This document shows, in pieces, positions 34,660 to 43,786 of a stretch of 64,000 nucleotides of DNA. Each line of letters begins with the position of its first letter. The stretch's first letter is position 1. Below the pieces are notes generated by a model. It did no database searches and had not been told where the DNA came from. It saw nothing but the letters and a program-made list of their open reading frames with translations. The DNA lies in NCBI GenBank assembly GCA_047518265.1, contig JAKZRG010000015.1, forward strand, positions 124,001 through 188,000, given 5' to 3'. The stretch is from Oceanospirillum sp047518265. Lineage in GTDB: Bacteria; Pseudomonadota; Gammaproteobacteria; Pseudomonadales; Halomonadaceae. The position numbers were made by a program, and so were the translations under genes.

Positions 34660-36256
34660 ACTGATCTGGGGTTAATACGGTATTACGTGGATCGCTACTG
34701 GCTTCTGGGTAATCTAAAGTAAAGTGTAGTCCTCTACTTTCTTTTCGCATTAACGCTGAACGAATAATAAGATCGGCAACTAGGGATAGGTTTCTCAACT
34801 CGATAAGATCGCCCGATACCTCATAGTTTGAATAATACTCTTCGATTTCATTGTTCAGCATATCAATACGGTGTTTAGCCCGTTGCAGGCGTTTGTTTGT
34901 ACGAACAATGCCGACGTAATCCCACATAAAGCGACGCAGTTCATCCCAGTTATGGGAGATAACAACATCTTCATCAGAGTCTGTTACTTGGCTTTCATCC
35001 CAAGCAGGGGCGTCTGGAGGCTCAGGCGTACTATCCAATAACTGTAAAATATCCTCTGCGGCAGATTCTGCGTACACCAAACACTCTAAAAGAGAATTAC
35101 TGGCCATGCGATTGGCGCCATGTAAACCCGTAAAGCTGGCTTCACCAATAGCATATAAGTTGGGCAGATCTGTTCGTCCTTTGGTATCGACCATAACGCC
35201 ACCACAAGTGTAGTGAGCCGCAGGTACTACAGGAATAGGATCTTGGGTGATGTCGATGCCATACTCTAAGCAGCGTTCATAAACCGTAGGGAAATGTTGA
35301 ATAATAAACTCTGGCTCTTTATGGCTGATGTCCAGATAAACACAGTCACTGCCTAAGCGTTTCATCTCATGGTCAATGGCGCGAGCAACGACATCTCTTG
35401 GAGCCAATTCTGCTCGTTTATCAAAACGAGGCATAAAGCGGCTGCCATCGGGTAGCAGCAGGTGAGCACCTTCGCCTCTTAGGGCTTCTGTGATCAAAAA
35501 AGATTTAGCTTGAGGATGATACAGGCAGGTTGGGTGGAATTGGTTGAATTCCATATTGGCCACGCGACAGCCTGAACGCCAAGCCATAGCAATACCATCG
35601 CCGGATGAGCCGTCAGGGTTACTGGTGTAAAGATACACCTTGCTGGCACCACCGGTCGCAAGGATGACAAAACGGGCTTTAAACACATCGACATGTTCAG
35701 TTTTACAATCAAGAACATAGGCTCCGACACAGCCATGGCCCGGGACATCCAGTTTTCTTCGAGTAATCAGGTCAACGGCCATTCTATGGGGATAAATGGT
35801 GATATTTTCTTTTTGTTGAGCCTGTTCTATCAGGGTGGAGGACACTGCTAGGCCAGTAGCATCTGCCGCATGAATAATACGACGGTGACTGTGACCACCT
35901 TCCCGTGTCAGATGGTAGGGCTGATCACTATTATCTTCATGATTAGGTGTGAAAGGGACGCCCTGCTCAATCAGCCAATCGATGCTGTCTTTACCGTTTT
36001 CTACAGTAAAGCGTACGGCGTCCTGATCGCATAGGTCGCCACCGGCCACTAAAGTATCGCCGACATGGGATTCAACACTATCATCGGTATCGAGAACGGC
36101 AGCAATACCGCCTTGAGCCCAACGTGTGGAGCCATCATCCAGTGTTGTTTTACTAAGAACTGCGACTTGGCAATGATCGGCGAGTTTTATTGCCAAAGAA
36201 AGGCCTGCTGCGCCACTGCCAATAACAAGCACATCGTGCTGAAAAACTTGACTCAT
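34655..36256 (-). CDS. nadB: L-aspartate oxidase
   Basis: NadB oxidises L-aspartate to iminoaspartate, the first step of de novo NAD synthesis. The ATG at 36256, preceded by GGAAG, gives 533 residues starting MSQVFQHDVLVIGSGAAGLS with the FAD dinucleotide motif at about 12-17. STRWAQGGIAAV and GANRMASNSLLECLV are typical. The frame is open 12 codons further upstream but without family similarity. It is divergent from the rpoE operon, the standard arrangement. Confidence 0.97.
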   Translation of the reverse strand: MSQVFQHDVLVIGSGAAGLSLAIKLADHCQVAVLSKTTLDDGSTRWAQGGIAAVLDTDDSVESHVGDTLVAGGDLCDQDAVRFTVENGKDSIDWLIEQGVPFTPNHEDNSDQPYHLTREGGHSHRRIIHAADATGLAVSSTLIEQAQQKENITIYPHRMAVDLITRRKLDVPGHGCVGAYVLDCKTEHVDVFKARFVILATGGASKVYLYTSNPDGSSGDGIAMAWRSGCRVANMEFNQFHPTCLYHPQAKSFLITEALRGEGAHLLLPDGSRFMPRFDKRAELAPRDVVARAIDHEMKRLGSDCVYLDISHKEPEFIIQHFPTVYERCLEYGIDITQDPIPVVPAAHYTCGGVMVDTKGRTDLPNLYAIGEASFTGLHGANRMASNSLLECLVYAESAAEDILQLLDSTPEPPDAPAWDESQVTDSDEDVVISHNWDELRRFMWDYVGIVRTNKRLQRAKHRIDMLNNEIEEYYSNYEVSGDLIELRNLSLVADLIIRSALMRKESRGLHFTLDYPEASSDPRNTVLTPDQW

Positions 36257-36641
36257 ATTACTGTGCTTCCAACCCGATCGATTAAAAAACAAATTATGTC
36301 TGCACTTCTGCTGAACCTTTAGCGTAAGCCTGAGTCATAAGTGCAGTTGAGTTTGGCATGAGATGGTAGATAAAAAATAGCCGGCAGACAAACTTGCTTG
36401 TTCTACCTAGGTATTATTATTTTTCTAAAAGGCAGATTTTTACCCTATTGTTGCGCTATAAAAGCGTTAGAACATGAATTTTTCTTAAAAGAAACCAGTA
36501 CACCTCATGTGTATCGTATTCTAAAATAAGAGAAAACTCTTGTTTAGTGATGTAAGTAGAGAAGTAAATATAATTATTTATAACTATTGGCAAAAGAAGT
36601 CTTTTGCTTTGTGCTTTTTTTAAGCGCATTGAGGTTGAGAG
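36257..36641. promoter_or_regulatory. nadB/rpoE divergent promoter region with leader hairpin
   Basis: This 385-bp AT-rich spacer holds no gene I can support. GCAAAAG/CTTTTGC with loop AAGT (36590-36607), followed by TTTGTGCTTTTTTT, resembles an intrinsic terminator just 34 bases upstream of the rpoE start. A sigma-E type autoregulated promoter (GAACTT-N16-TCTGA) was searched for and not convincingly found. Confidence 0.5.
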
Positions 36642-37232
36642 ATGACGAAGGAAACCGATCAGCAGCTGGTTGAACGTGTTCAGTCAGGCGATAAACGTGC
36701 GTTTGATATGTTGGTACGAAAGTATCAGCACAAAATTGCTGCTTTGGTCAGTCGGTATATACAGGACTCCCATGAGGTTTTAGATGTTACTCAGGAAGCC
36801 TTTATTAAAGCTTATCGAGCCATAGGTAACTTTCGTGCCGAGAGTGCTTTTTATACCTGGCTATACCGAATCGCGATCAATACAGCAAAAAATCATATTG
36901 TTTCCAGGGGCCGGAGGCCTCCGGGTACGGATATTGATTATGATGATGCTGAAATTTTGAACAATGATGGGCGTTTAAATGATAACGCCTCACCGGATAA
37001 GCGGCTGGAAAGGGATGAACTTGAAGCCACTGTTTATCAGGCCATCAGTGCGTTACCGGATGAACTGAGAACGGCTATCACCTTAAGGGAGATGGACGGT
37101 ATGAGTTATGAAGATATCGCTCAGGTCATGCAGTGCCCGGTGGGGACTGTACGTTCAAGAATTTTTCGGGCAAGGGAAGCTGTTGATAAAGAAATCAAAC
37201 GGCTATTTTCTCCTGAGCTAATGGCTCAGTAA
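36642..37232 (+). CDS. rpoE: RNA polymerase sigma factor RpoE (AlgU type)
   Basis: This 196-residue ECF sigma factor directs the envelope-stress response. Sigma region 2 (DVTQEAFIKAYRAIGNFR) and region 4 (GMSYEDIAQVMQCPVGTVRSRIFRARE) are intact. It heads rpoE-rseA-rseB-rseC-mucD. GAGGT lies before the ATG. It is probably held inactive by RseA until stress proteolysis. Confidence 0.97.
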   Translation: MTKETDQQLVERVQSGDKRAFDMLVRKYQHKIAALVSRYIQDSHEVLDVTQEAFIKAYRAIGNFRAESAFYTWLYRIAINTAKNHIVSRGRRPPGTDIDYDDAEILNNDGRLNDNASPDKRLERDELEATVYQAISALPDELRTAITLREMDGMSYEDIAQVMQCPVGTVRSRIFRAREAVDKEIKRLFSPELMAQ

Positions 37233-37292
37233 TAATTGTTATGTTCAATGAATTGAGCGTTGATTAATTGAACACAGTAATCGAGGTAAGCC

Positions 37293-37922
37293 ATGAGTGA
37301 TCAAATTCGCCAGTCGCTTTCAAATCTGATGGATAATGAAGCGGATGAGCTAGAGCTGCGCCGTGTGCTGAAAGCCTGTGATGAGCAGGATGATGTTGCA
37401 GACAGTTGGCATCGCTATCACCTGATGCGCAGTGTTATGCACAAAGAGTTAGAACAACCACAGCTGATTGATATTTCCAGTCGCATATCTGAGGCACTGG
37501 AAAATGAACCCGCACCAGAGATGGATCAGCCTATCGTCGCTGGCTTGAAAAAAGCGGTTAACACGTTAGGTGGCGGTTGGTTTGCAAAAGGAGCGATTGC
37601 TGCCTCAGTTGCAGCGGCAGTGGTCTTCTTTATGCCGGTTCCTGATTCGGGGCAATCGACTTTAGTGGCTGATCAACAGGTGAGCAGTTATCAGCAAAAC
37701 TTACCTAGTCGTGGTTTGCAACAAAGTCCTATTGGTGTGCAAAGGGTAAGTGCCGGCGCTGCTACGAATCAAGAAGGTTATCTTCTGGTTGATAATCAGA
37801 AACTGAAGCAAGAACAGCTCATACGAGGGTATCTGATGCAGCATTCAGAATATGTTGCAGCAAATGGAACCCATGGCATGATGCCAATGGCTCGGGTTGC
37901 GGGTTATCAGGCGGGTCAGTAA
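37293..37922 (+). CDS. rseA: Anti-sigma factor RseA (MucA)
   Basis: RseA is a single-pass inner-membrane protein that binds RpoE through its N-terminal cytoplasmic domain. In the 209-residue sequence the domain is residues 1-80 (LMDNEADELELRRVL ... WHRYHLMRSVM). A membrane helix follows at about 97-113 and then a periplasmic part that RseB should bind. GAGGT precedes the ATG. Regulated proteolysis (DegS/RseP family) would release RpoE. Confidence 0.95.
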   Translation: MSDQIRQSLSNLMDNEADELELRRVLKACDEQDDVADSWHRYHLMRSVMHKELEQPQLIDISSRISEALENEPAPEMDQPIVAGLKKAVNTLGGGWFAKGAIAASVAAAVVFFMPVPDSGQSTLVADQQVSSYQQNLPSRGLQQSPIGVQRVSAGAATNQEGYLLVDNQKLKQEQLIRGYLMQHSEYVAANGTHGMMPMARVAGYQAGQ

Positions 37923-37943
37923 TACCCTAGAAGATAAGGCAAT

Positions 37944-38861
37944 ATGATGGTTTTTGCTATGCGTAGATGTTTAACCCTAGGTGTCGCACTTTGGGCTCTT
38001 TTTTTAGTGCCTGTCAGTCAGGCGGCAACGGCCGATCAGTGGCTGGTCCGCTTTGTGGAGGCGATGCACAGCTATCATTACAACGGTGTTCTGGTTTATT
38101 CCCGAGAAGGGCAGCTGGATACCGTTGAGCTCAGTCATGATGTCAGTGAATCAGGTGAAGAAGCCCGGCTGAGTTATCTTGATGGTTTGCCCCGTGAATT
38201 TTTGCAACACGGAGATCAAATTACTCAGAAAATATCCGGTGAAACGGTGGCCAGTGAGCGTATTCACGGGCGTAATCCATCAGGGCGTTTTTCCGGTGAT
38301 CTCTCGCAACTGAAAAAGTACTATCAAGTTCAGTTGAAAGGTCAGAGCCGGGTCGTTGGGCGTCCTTCCATGATATTGGAAATTACCCCTAGGGATAATC
38401 AGCGTCTAGGCTATCGGTTGTGGTTAGATCAGGAATCAGGCTTGTTGTTAAAGTCTGTGACCCTAGATCCACTATCCCGAGAGTTGGAAACCTTTCAATT
38501 TACCTCTTTTACTTTTACTGAGCGTGATCAACCGTTAAAAAAAGATCATGTACAAGAAGAAGCGTTACCAGAGGTGGATTTACCTTGGTTGCCGGAAGGT
38601 TTTGAAGTTTACATGGTAAAAGAGTCCGTTCCTGTGGCGGAAAATCATTTGGCGAATATGTTTAGTTTGTCTGATGGCGTCAGTACGTTCTCAGTGTTTA
38701 TGGAACCCTTGCGTTCGGATTCTCTGAAAGAAGGTATCCATCAGTATGGGGCTACTGTCGTTGTGGTACGCACGGTTCAGCGCAATAACGTTGCTCAAGT
38801 GGTTACTGTGGTCGGAGAAATTCCACTGCATACGGCACGCAAGGTTGCTGCGGCTTTCTAA
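37944..38861 (+). CDS. rseB: Periplasmic negative regulator RseB (MucB)
   Basis: RseB binds the periplasmic part of RseA and protects it from cleavage; it senses lipoprotein/LPS-type signals. The 305-residue protein has a signal peptide ending near VSQAA, the MucB N-terminal domain with MHSYHYNGVLVYSREGQLDTVELSH, and the C-terminal domain. It lies 21 bp after rseA. Confidence 0.95.
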   Translation: MMVFAMRRCLTLGVALWALFLVPVSQAATADQWLVRFVEAMHSYHYNGVLVYSREGQLDTVELSHDVSESGEEARLSYLDGLPREFLQHGDQITQKISGETVASERIHGRNPSGRFSGDLSQLKKYYQVQLKGQSRVVGRPSMILEITPRDNQRLGYRLWLDQESGLLLKSVTLDPLSRELETFQFTSFTFTERDQPLKKDHVQEEALPEVDLPWLPEGFEVYMVKESVPVAENHLANMFSLSDGVSTFSVFMEPLRSDSLKEGIHQYGATVVVVRTVQRNNVAQVVTVVGEIPLHTARKVAAAF

Positions 38862-38949
38862 TGGGAGTAACGTCCCGTCTTCGAAAAATTGTGCCTGTAT
38901 TTGCTGCCGGATGAGTAAGTGCCTGGGGTCTGAGTGAGGAAACCAAGTA

Positions 38950-39444
38950 ATGTTGGAAGAGCAGGGGCTTGTCGTCGATGTGGATGATCAGGGCATATGG
39001 GTAGAGACCTGTCGTCAATCGGCTTGTCAAAGTTGTTCGGCGAAGAGTAGTTGTGGTCACTCTCTACTTGGCAAGATCAGTAAAGGGCAAACGCAACGCT
39101 TTTTAGTGCGTACAGAACTCACCCTGCAAGTAGGAGATCAGGTTGTATTAGGCTTGGGTGAGGGGGCTTTTTTACGAGGTTCTGCTTTGCTTTATCTTTT
39201 ACCTTTGCTCAGCATGATGTTTTTTACACTTGTGGGGGAGCAGTTAATAGGCGAAGAATCTAATCTTAGTCTATTGATGGCGGTTATAGGTTTGGGTTTA
39301 GGTTTCGCTTATGTGCGTTGGTATAGCCAAAAACATCGCAATAATCCTGATTATCAACCCGTAGTTTTAAGACAGTTACCGACGCCTGTGTCCGCAGGCG
39401 GTTCAGATTTAATTGCCCGTTCAAATTCTGGGCATTCGCGTTAA
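38950..39444 (+). CDS. rseC: SoxR-reducing system / sigma-E regulator RseC family
   Basis: This 164-residue RseC family membrane protein has a cysteine-rich N-terminal stretch (CRQSACQSCSAKSSCG) and two membrane helices (about 75-98 and 104-123). The family is linked to sigma-E control and to RsxC-dependent SoxR reduction. It sits in its usual place between rseB and the mucD protease gene. Confidence 0.92.
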   Translation: MLEEQGLVVDVDDQGIWVETCRQSACQSCSAKSSCGHSLLGKISKGQTQRFLVRTELTLQVGDQVVLGLGEGAFLRGSALLYLLPLLSMMFFTLVGEQLIGEESNLSLLMAVIGLGLGFAYVRWYSQKHRNNPDYQPVVLRQLPTPVSAGGSDLIARSNSGHSR

Positions 39445-39459
39445 TAAACGGAGATTTGT

Positions 39460-40854
39460 ATGAAGCATACATACAGCAATCTGTCGCAATGGTTATGCGG
39501 ATTTATTTTAATTATATGTTCCAGTCTCAGTATGGCTGCAAACCTGCCTGATTTTACTGAGTTGGTTGAAGATGCGGCACCGGCTGTGGTCAATATCAGT
39601 ACGGTTAAAAGTAATAATGGTCAGGGTAAAACGCCTTTGTCAGGTATCGATAAAGAGAATTTACCCGAGATCTTTCGCCACTTTTTTGATGGCCGAGAAG
39701 GTTCTCCTCAGCAGCAACCTCAGCAATCATTGGGTTCGGGTTTCATTATTTCCAAAGACGGTTATATCTTAACCAATAATCACGTTGTGGCTGGTGCGGA
39801 TAAGATTATTGTTCGTCTTTCAGATCGTAGGGAGATGGAAGCGCAACTTGTTGGATCGGATCGTCGTACGGATCTGGCACTGCTTAAGGTTGATGCCAAT
39901 AAACTTCCTGTGGTTGAGCTAGGTGATTCCAGTAAGCTCAAAGCGGGTGAATGGGTTTTGGCCATAGGTTCTCCTTTTGGTTTTGATTACTCGGTCACTG
40001 CTGGCATTGTCAGTGCTGTGGGACGTTCTTTGCCTAATGAGAATTATGTGCCTTTTATTCAGACCGATGTGGCCATTAATCCAGGCAACTCAGGGGGCCC
40101 TCTGTTTAACTTGGATGGAGACGTAATCGGTATTAACTCTCAAATTTATACCCGTTCGGGTGGTTTTATGGGGTTGTCTTTTGCGATCCCTATTGATGTC
40201 GCCATGAATGTTGCGGATCAGCTAAAAGACAAAGGACGTGTTGCTCGCGGTTGGTTGGGTGTTTTAATTCAGGAAGTGAATCGTGATCTAGCGGAATCTT
40301 TCGGTTTGAGAAAGCCTATGGGTGCCCTAGTGGTTCAGGTATCTAAAGAAGGGCCGGCGGGTAAAGGCGGTATTCAGGAAGGGGATATTATTCTGGAGTT
40401 TAACGGCATTGAAATTTTCCGTTCTGGAGAGTTGCCGCCGTTGGTGGGACAAGTGCACCCTGGGGAGTCTGTTAGAGTTGACGTTTTACGGGGTGGGAAA
40501 AATGTAACCTTGACCATCGTAATTGAAGAATTACCCGATAAAAAACGCCCTACAAGTGCCGTGAAAAAAGCACCTGCTGTTGATCGTTTAGGTTTGCTGG
40601 TACAAGACCTTAATCCAGAAATGAAACAACGTTGGGATGTTGATCATGGCGTTTTAATTACAGAAGTTAAACCCGGTAGTGCGGCTAAATCTGGCCTGAA
40701 ACGAAGAGATCTGATTACCATGATTAATGGTGTTCAAATCACGAATGCGAAGGAGTATCAGCGAGTACTGGATACTCTGGAAGCGGGTTCTTCAGTGCCT
40801 CTGCGAGTTGTACGTAAGGGTGTTGCGACCTTTATTCCGTTAAAAGTGGAATAG
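39460..40854 (+). CDS. mucD: Periplasmic serine protease MucD (DegP/HtrA family)
   Basis: This 464-residue HtrA protease degrades misfolded envelope proteins. It has a signal peptide (residues 1-26, cut after SMA), the catalytic triad His108 (NNHVV), Asp138 (RRTDLALLK) and Ser211 (NPGNSGGPL), and two PDZ domains (about 255-350 and 370-460). A Gln-rich stretch at 83-90 belongs to the LA loop. It is the last gene of the rpoE operon, so probably under RpoE control. Confidence 0.96.
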   Translation: MKHTYSNLSQWLCGFILIICSSLSMAANLPDFTELVEDAAPAVVNISTVKSNNGQGKTPLSGIDKENLPEIFRHFFDGREGSPQQQPQQSLGSGFIISKDGYILTNNHVVAGADKIIVRLSDRREMEAQLVGSDRRTDLALLKVDANKLPVVELGDSSKLKAGEWVLAIGSPFGFDYSVTAGIVSAVGRSLPNENYVPFIQTDVAINPGNSGGPLFNLDGDVIGINSQIYTRSGGFMGLSFAIPIDVAMNVADQLKDKGRVARGWLGVLIQEVNRDLAESFGLRKPMGALVVQVSKEGPAGKGGIQEGDIILEFNGIEIFRSGELPPLVGQVHPGESVRVDVLRGGKNVTLTIVIEELPDKKRPTSAVKKAPAVDRLGLLVQDLNPEMKQRWDVDHGVLITEVKPGSAAKSGLKRRDLITMINGVQITNAKEYQRVLDTLEAGSSVPLRVVRKGVATFIPLKVE

Positions 40855-40928
40855 CGGTTAGGAAATTAAAGGCATCAATGCTATCGGTAGTCTTTAGAAA
40901 AGAGCTGGAAAGCACAAAAAAGAGCCGT

Positions 40929-40969
40929 GTTCTCTGTTGATGGGTATTCAATATCGATCAACAGGGAAC
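40929..40969. other. Long hairpin after mucD
   Basis: GTTCTCTGTTGAT pairs with ATCAACAGGGAAC (13 bp with one G-T pair) around a 15-base loop. It is not followed by a T-run, so it is not a classic terminator. It may stabilise the 3' end of the operon mRNA. It lies in the 231-bp mucD-lepA gap. Confidence 0.6.
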
Positions 40970-41085
40970 AAAAGATTATTTCCAAAAAGACTAACATAGC
41001 GTCAGCATGCTGAATCATGTAGACTCTGCACCTGCTTTTGGGAGCCATTTCGCGGCAGTTACCTATCTTCGGTGAAAAAAATACT

Positions 41086-42885
41086 GTGAGTCGTTTAAGT
41101 CATATCCGTAATTTCTCGATTATTGCCCATATTGATCATGGCAAATCAACGCTAGCCGACCGTTTTATTCAGACCTGTGAGGGTTTGAGTAAACGTGAAA
41201 TGGCTGCTCAGGTTTTAGATTCTATGGATCTGGAACGTGAGCGTGGTATTACTATTAAAGCGCAAAGTGTAACTTTGAATTACACAGCCAAAGACGGTAT
41301 TACCTACCAGCTAAACTTTATTGATACTCCAGGGCACGTGGATTTTTCCTATGAGGTATCCCGTTCTCTAGCAGCCTGTGAAGGGGCCTTGCTAGTTGTC
41401 GATGCCGCTCAAGGGGTTGAAGCTCAATCGGTAGCCAATTGCTATACCGCTATTGAGCAGGACTTGGAAGTTGTTCCTGTCTTGAACAAGATGGATTTGC
41501 CACAGGCAGAGCCCGATCGTGTCGCTCAGGAAATTGAAGATATCATCGGTATTGATGCCACTGATGCGGTACGTTGTAGTGCCAAATCAGGATTAGGCAT
41601 TGAAGATGTACTTGAGGATTTGATAGAAAAAATCCCAGCACCAGAGGGTGATCCAGATAACCCTCTACAAGCGCTGATTATTGATTCTTGGTTTGATAAC
41701 TATTTAGGTATTGTTTCCTTAATCCGAGTGGTCGAAGGCACCGTACGTAAAGGTGATAAAATCCTGCTGAAATCCACAGGCAAAGCTTGGGGGGTTGATC
41801 AGGTGGGTATCTTTACCCCGAAACGTACATCTACCGGTATTTTAAAAGCCGGTGAAGTAGGTTTCCTTGTAGCGGGTATTAAAGACATTCAGGGTGCGCC
41901 TGTGGGTGATACCATCGTGGCGGCTAAAGTGCCGGATACAGGGATATTGCCGGGTTTTCAGAAAATTAAACCTCAGGTTTATGCCGGTTTATTCCCGGTA
42001 AGCTCTGACGATTACGAAGATTTTCGTAATGCCCTAGAAAAACTGACACTGAATGATGCGTCCTTGTTTTATGAACCAGAAAGCAGTGATGCATTGGGCT
42101 TTGGTTTCCGCTGTGGTTTCCTTGGCTTATTGCATATGGAGATTATTCAGGAACGCTTAGAGCGTGAATACGATCTGGATCTAATCACCACGGCACCAAC
42201 GGTAATTTTTGAAGTTTTACTGAAAACACAAGATGTGATTCAAGTGGACAGTCCGGCGAAATTGCCTGATCCATCCAATGTTGAAGAGATGCGCGAACCG
42301 ATTGCCCGAGTTAATATCTTGGTACCTCAGGATATGCTGGGTAACGTGATTGGCTTGTGTGTTGAGAAACGTGGTGTACAGCTTGATATGCAATTTGTAG
42401 GTCGTCAGGTTCAGTTAATCTACGATATCCCTATGAACGAAGTGGTGTTGGACTTCTTTGACCGCCTGAAGTCTGTGAGCCGGGGTTTTGCATCACTGGA
42501 TTATAGCTTTGATCGTTTTCAAGCGGCTGATCTTGCCCGTTTGGATATTTTGATCAACGGTGATCGAGTGGATGCGCTTGCTTGTATTGTGCATAAAGAT
42601 CAAGTGCGCAGTAAAGGCATGGGCTTGACCGAGAAGATGAAAGAGATTATCCCTCGGCAGATGTTTGATGTGGCGATTCAAGCTGCATTGGGTTCTCAGG
42701 TTGTCGCTCGACAGACGGTTAAAGCTCTGCGGAAAAATGTAACGGCCAAATGTTATGGTGGTGATATCAGCCGTAAGAAAAAGCTGTTGCAGAAGCAGAA
42801 AGAAGGTAAAAAACGTATGAAGCAAGTAGGTAGTGTGGAAATTCCACAGGATGCCTTCCTTGCGGTACTGAAAGTGGATAATTAA
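41086..42885 (+). CDS. lepA: Elongation factor 4 (LepA)
   Basis: LepA is a ribosome-bound GTPase related to EF-G. Starting at the GTG at 41086 (VSRLSHIRNFSIIAHIDHGKST) it has 599 residues, the same as E. coli LepA. The open frame extends 16 codons upstream from a TTG but lacks family similarity. G1 HIDHGKST, G2 RGITIKAQ, G3 DTPGH and G4 NKMD are visible, and the unique C-terminal domain ends KEGKKRMKQVGSVEIPQ. lepB follows after 2 bp. Confidence 0.97.
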   Translation: MSRLSHIRNFSIIAHIDHGKSTLADRFIQTCEGLSKREMAAQVLDSMDLERERGITIKAQSVTLNYTAKDGITYQLNFIDTPGHVDFSYEVSRSLAACEGALLVVDAAQGVEAQSVANCYTAIEQDLEVVPVLNKMDLPQAEPDRVAQEIEDIIGIDATDAVRCSAKSGLGIEDVLEDLIEKIPAPEGDPDNPLQALIIDSWFDNYLGIVSLIRVVEGTVRKGDKILLKSTGKAWGVDQVGIFTPKRTSTGILKAGEVGFLVAGIKDIQGAPVGDTIVAAKVPDTGILPGFQKIKPQVYAGLFPVSSDDYEDFRNALEKLTLNDASLFYEPESSDALGFGFRCGFLGLLHMEIIQERLEREYDLDLITTAPTVIFEVLLKTQDVIQVDSPAKLPDPSNVEEMREPIARVNILVPQDMLGNVIGLCVEKRGVQLDMQFVGRQVQLIYDIPMNEVVLDFFDRLKSVSRGFASLDYSFDRFQAADLARLDILINGDRVDALACIVHKDQVRSKGMGLTEKMKEIIPRQMFDVAIQAALGSQVVARQTVKALRKNVTAKCYGGDISRKKKLLQKQKEGKKRMKQVGSVEIPQDAFLAVLKVDN

Positions 42886-42887
42886 TT

Positions 42888-43703
42888 ATGGAAATGGATT
42901 TTGCATTACTGTTAGTGATCGCTGTAGGCGTAACGGGTGTTGGCTATGCAGCTGATGCTTTGTTCTTCCGTGCAAAGCGTAAACGGGCAGTGAGCAATTA
43001 TCTAAAAGGCGACCAGCGCTCAGCGCTGGATGCCGAAATAGTGGATAAATTGGAAAAAGAGCCTCTGTGGGCAGAATACTCCCGCTCTTTTTTCCCGGTT
43101 CTACTTTTGGTACTTGTACTGCGCTCATTTTTGGTTGAGCCATTTCAAATTCCAAGCGGTTCTATGTTGCCGACACTTAAGATTGGCGACTTTATTTTGG
43201 TTAACAAATTTACTTATGGTTTGCGTCTTCCTGTAGGTAATACCAAGGTGGTGGAACTGAATGAGCCTGAACGTGGCGATGTTATGGTCTTTCGTTTCCC
43301 AGAAGATAAACGTTTAAACTTTATCAAACGGGTGGTGGGATTACCGGGTGATCGTCTACGCTATGAAAATAAGGTTCTGTATATCAATGGTGAACCAATA
43401 TCTCAGACATTTGTTGCCGCGTTACCCGCAGGACGTCCTGAGAGGAAACTATTGAAAGAGTCTTTAGGTGCCGTAGAACATGAGATCTACAATAGCCTAG
43501 AGCCCGGACAGAATATGCGTGATATTGTCGTGCCGGAAGGTCATTACTTTGTCATGGGAGATAACCGGGATCATAGTAACGACAGTCGTTACTGGGGGTT
43601 TGTACCGGAAACCTTGATAGTGGGTAAAGCCTTTGCGGTGTGGATGCACTGGGAAGGTTGGAGTAGCCTTCCCGGCTTCTCAGATGTCCGCTTGATAAAC
43701 TGA
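42888..43703 (+). CDS. lepB: Signal peptidase I
   Basis: LepB cleaves signal peptides of exported proteins at the inner membrane. The 271-residue protein has two N-terminal membrane helices (about 4-24 and 66-82). It shows the catalytic serine at residue 92 (IPSGSMLPTL), the lysine at 147 (FIKRVVGLPGD), and the GDNRDHSNDSRYWG box. It lies 2 bp after lepA and upstream of rnc, as in most gammaproteobacteria. Confidence 0.97.
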   Translation: MEMDFALLLVIAVGVTGVGYAADALFFRAKRKRAVSNYLKGDQRSALDAEIVDKLEKEPLWAEYSRSFFPVLLLVLVLRSFLVEPFQIPSGSMLPTLKIGDFILVNKFTYGLRLPVGNTKVVELNEPERGDVMVFRFPEDKRLNFIKRVVGLPGDRLRYENKVLYINGEPISQTFVAALPAGRPERKLLKESLGAVEHEIYNSLEPGQNMRDIVVPEGHYFVMGDNRDHSNDSRYWGFVPETLIVGKAFAVWMHWEGWSSLPGFSDVRLIN

Positions 43704-43729
43704 ATAGAATAAAAACTGAATACTTGTAT

Positions 43730-43753
43730 ACCGGCCCAATGGGCCGGTTTGAC
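43730..43753 (+). promoter_or_regulatory. GC-rich hairpin between lepB and rnc
   Basis: ACCGGCCC/GGGCCGGT with an AAT loop is followed by TTGACTTTTT. It could act as a weak terminator or attenuator, or as an RNA stem upstream of the rnc start at 43787. In E. coli RNase III cuts a stem in its own leader to limit its expression; a like role here is inferred. Confidence 0.6.
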
Positions 43754-43786
43754 TTTTTCTGCGATAGAAAAAAAGAACGGATCAGC

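Noticed and set aside
36257..36641. Sigma-E autoregulated promoter for rpoE
   Set aside because: No GAACTT with a TCTGA-like -10 at 16-17 bp spacing was found.
39566..39772. Alternative frame in mucD
   Set aside because: It overlaps the protease domain coding region and has no family similarity.
41038..41085. TTG start giving LepA 16 extra residues
   Set aside because: The GTG at 41086 gives exactly the family length and N-terminus.
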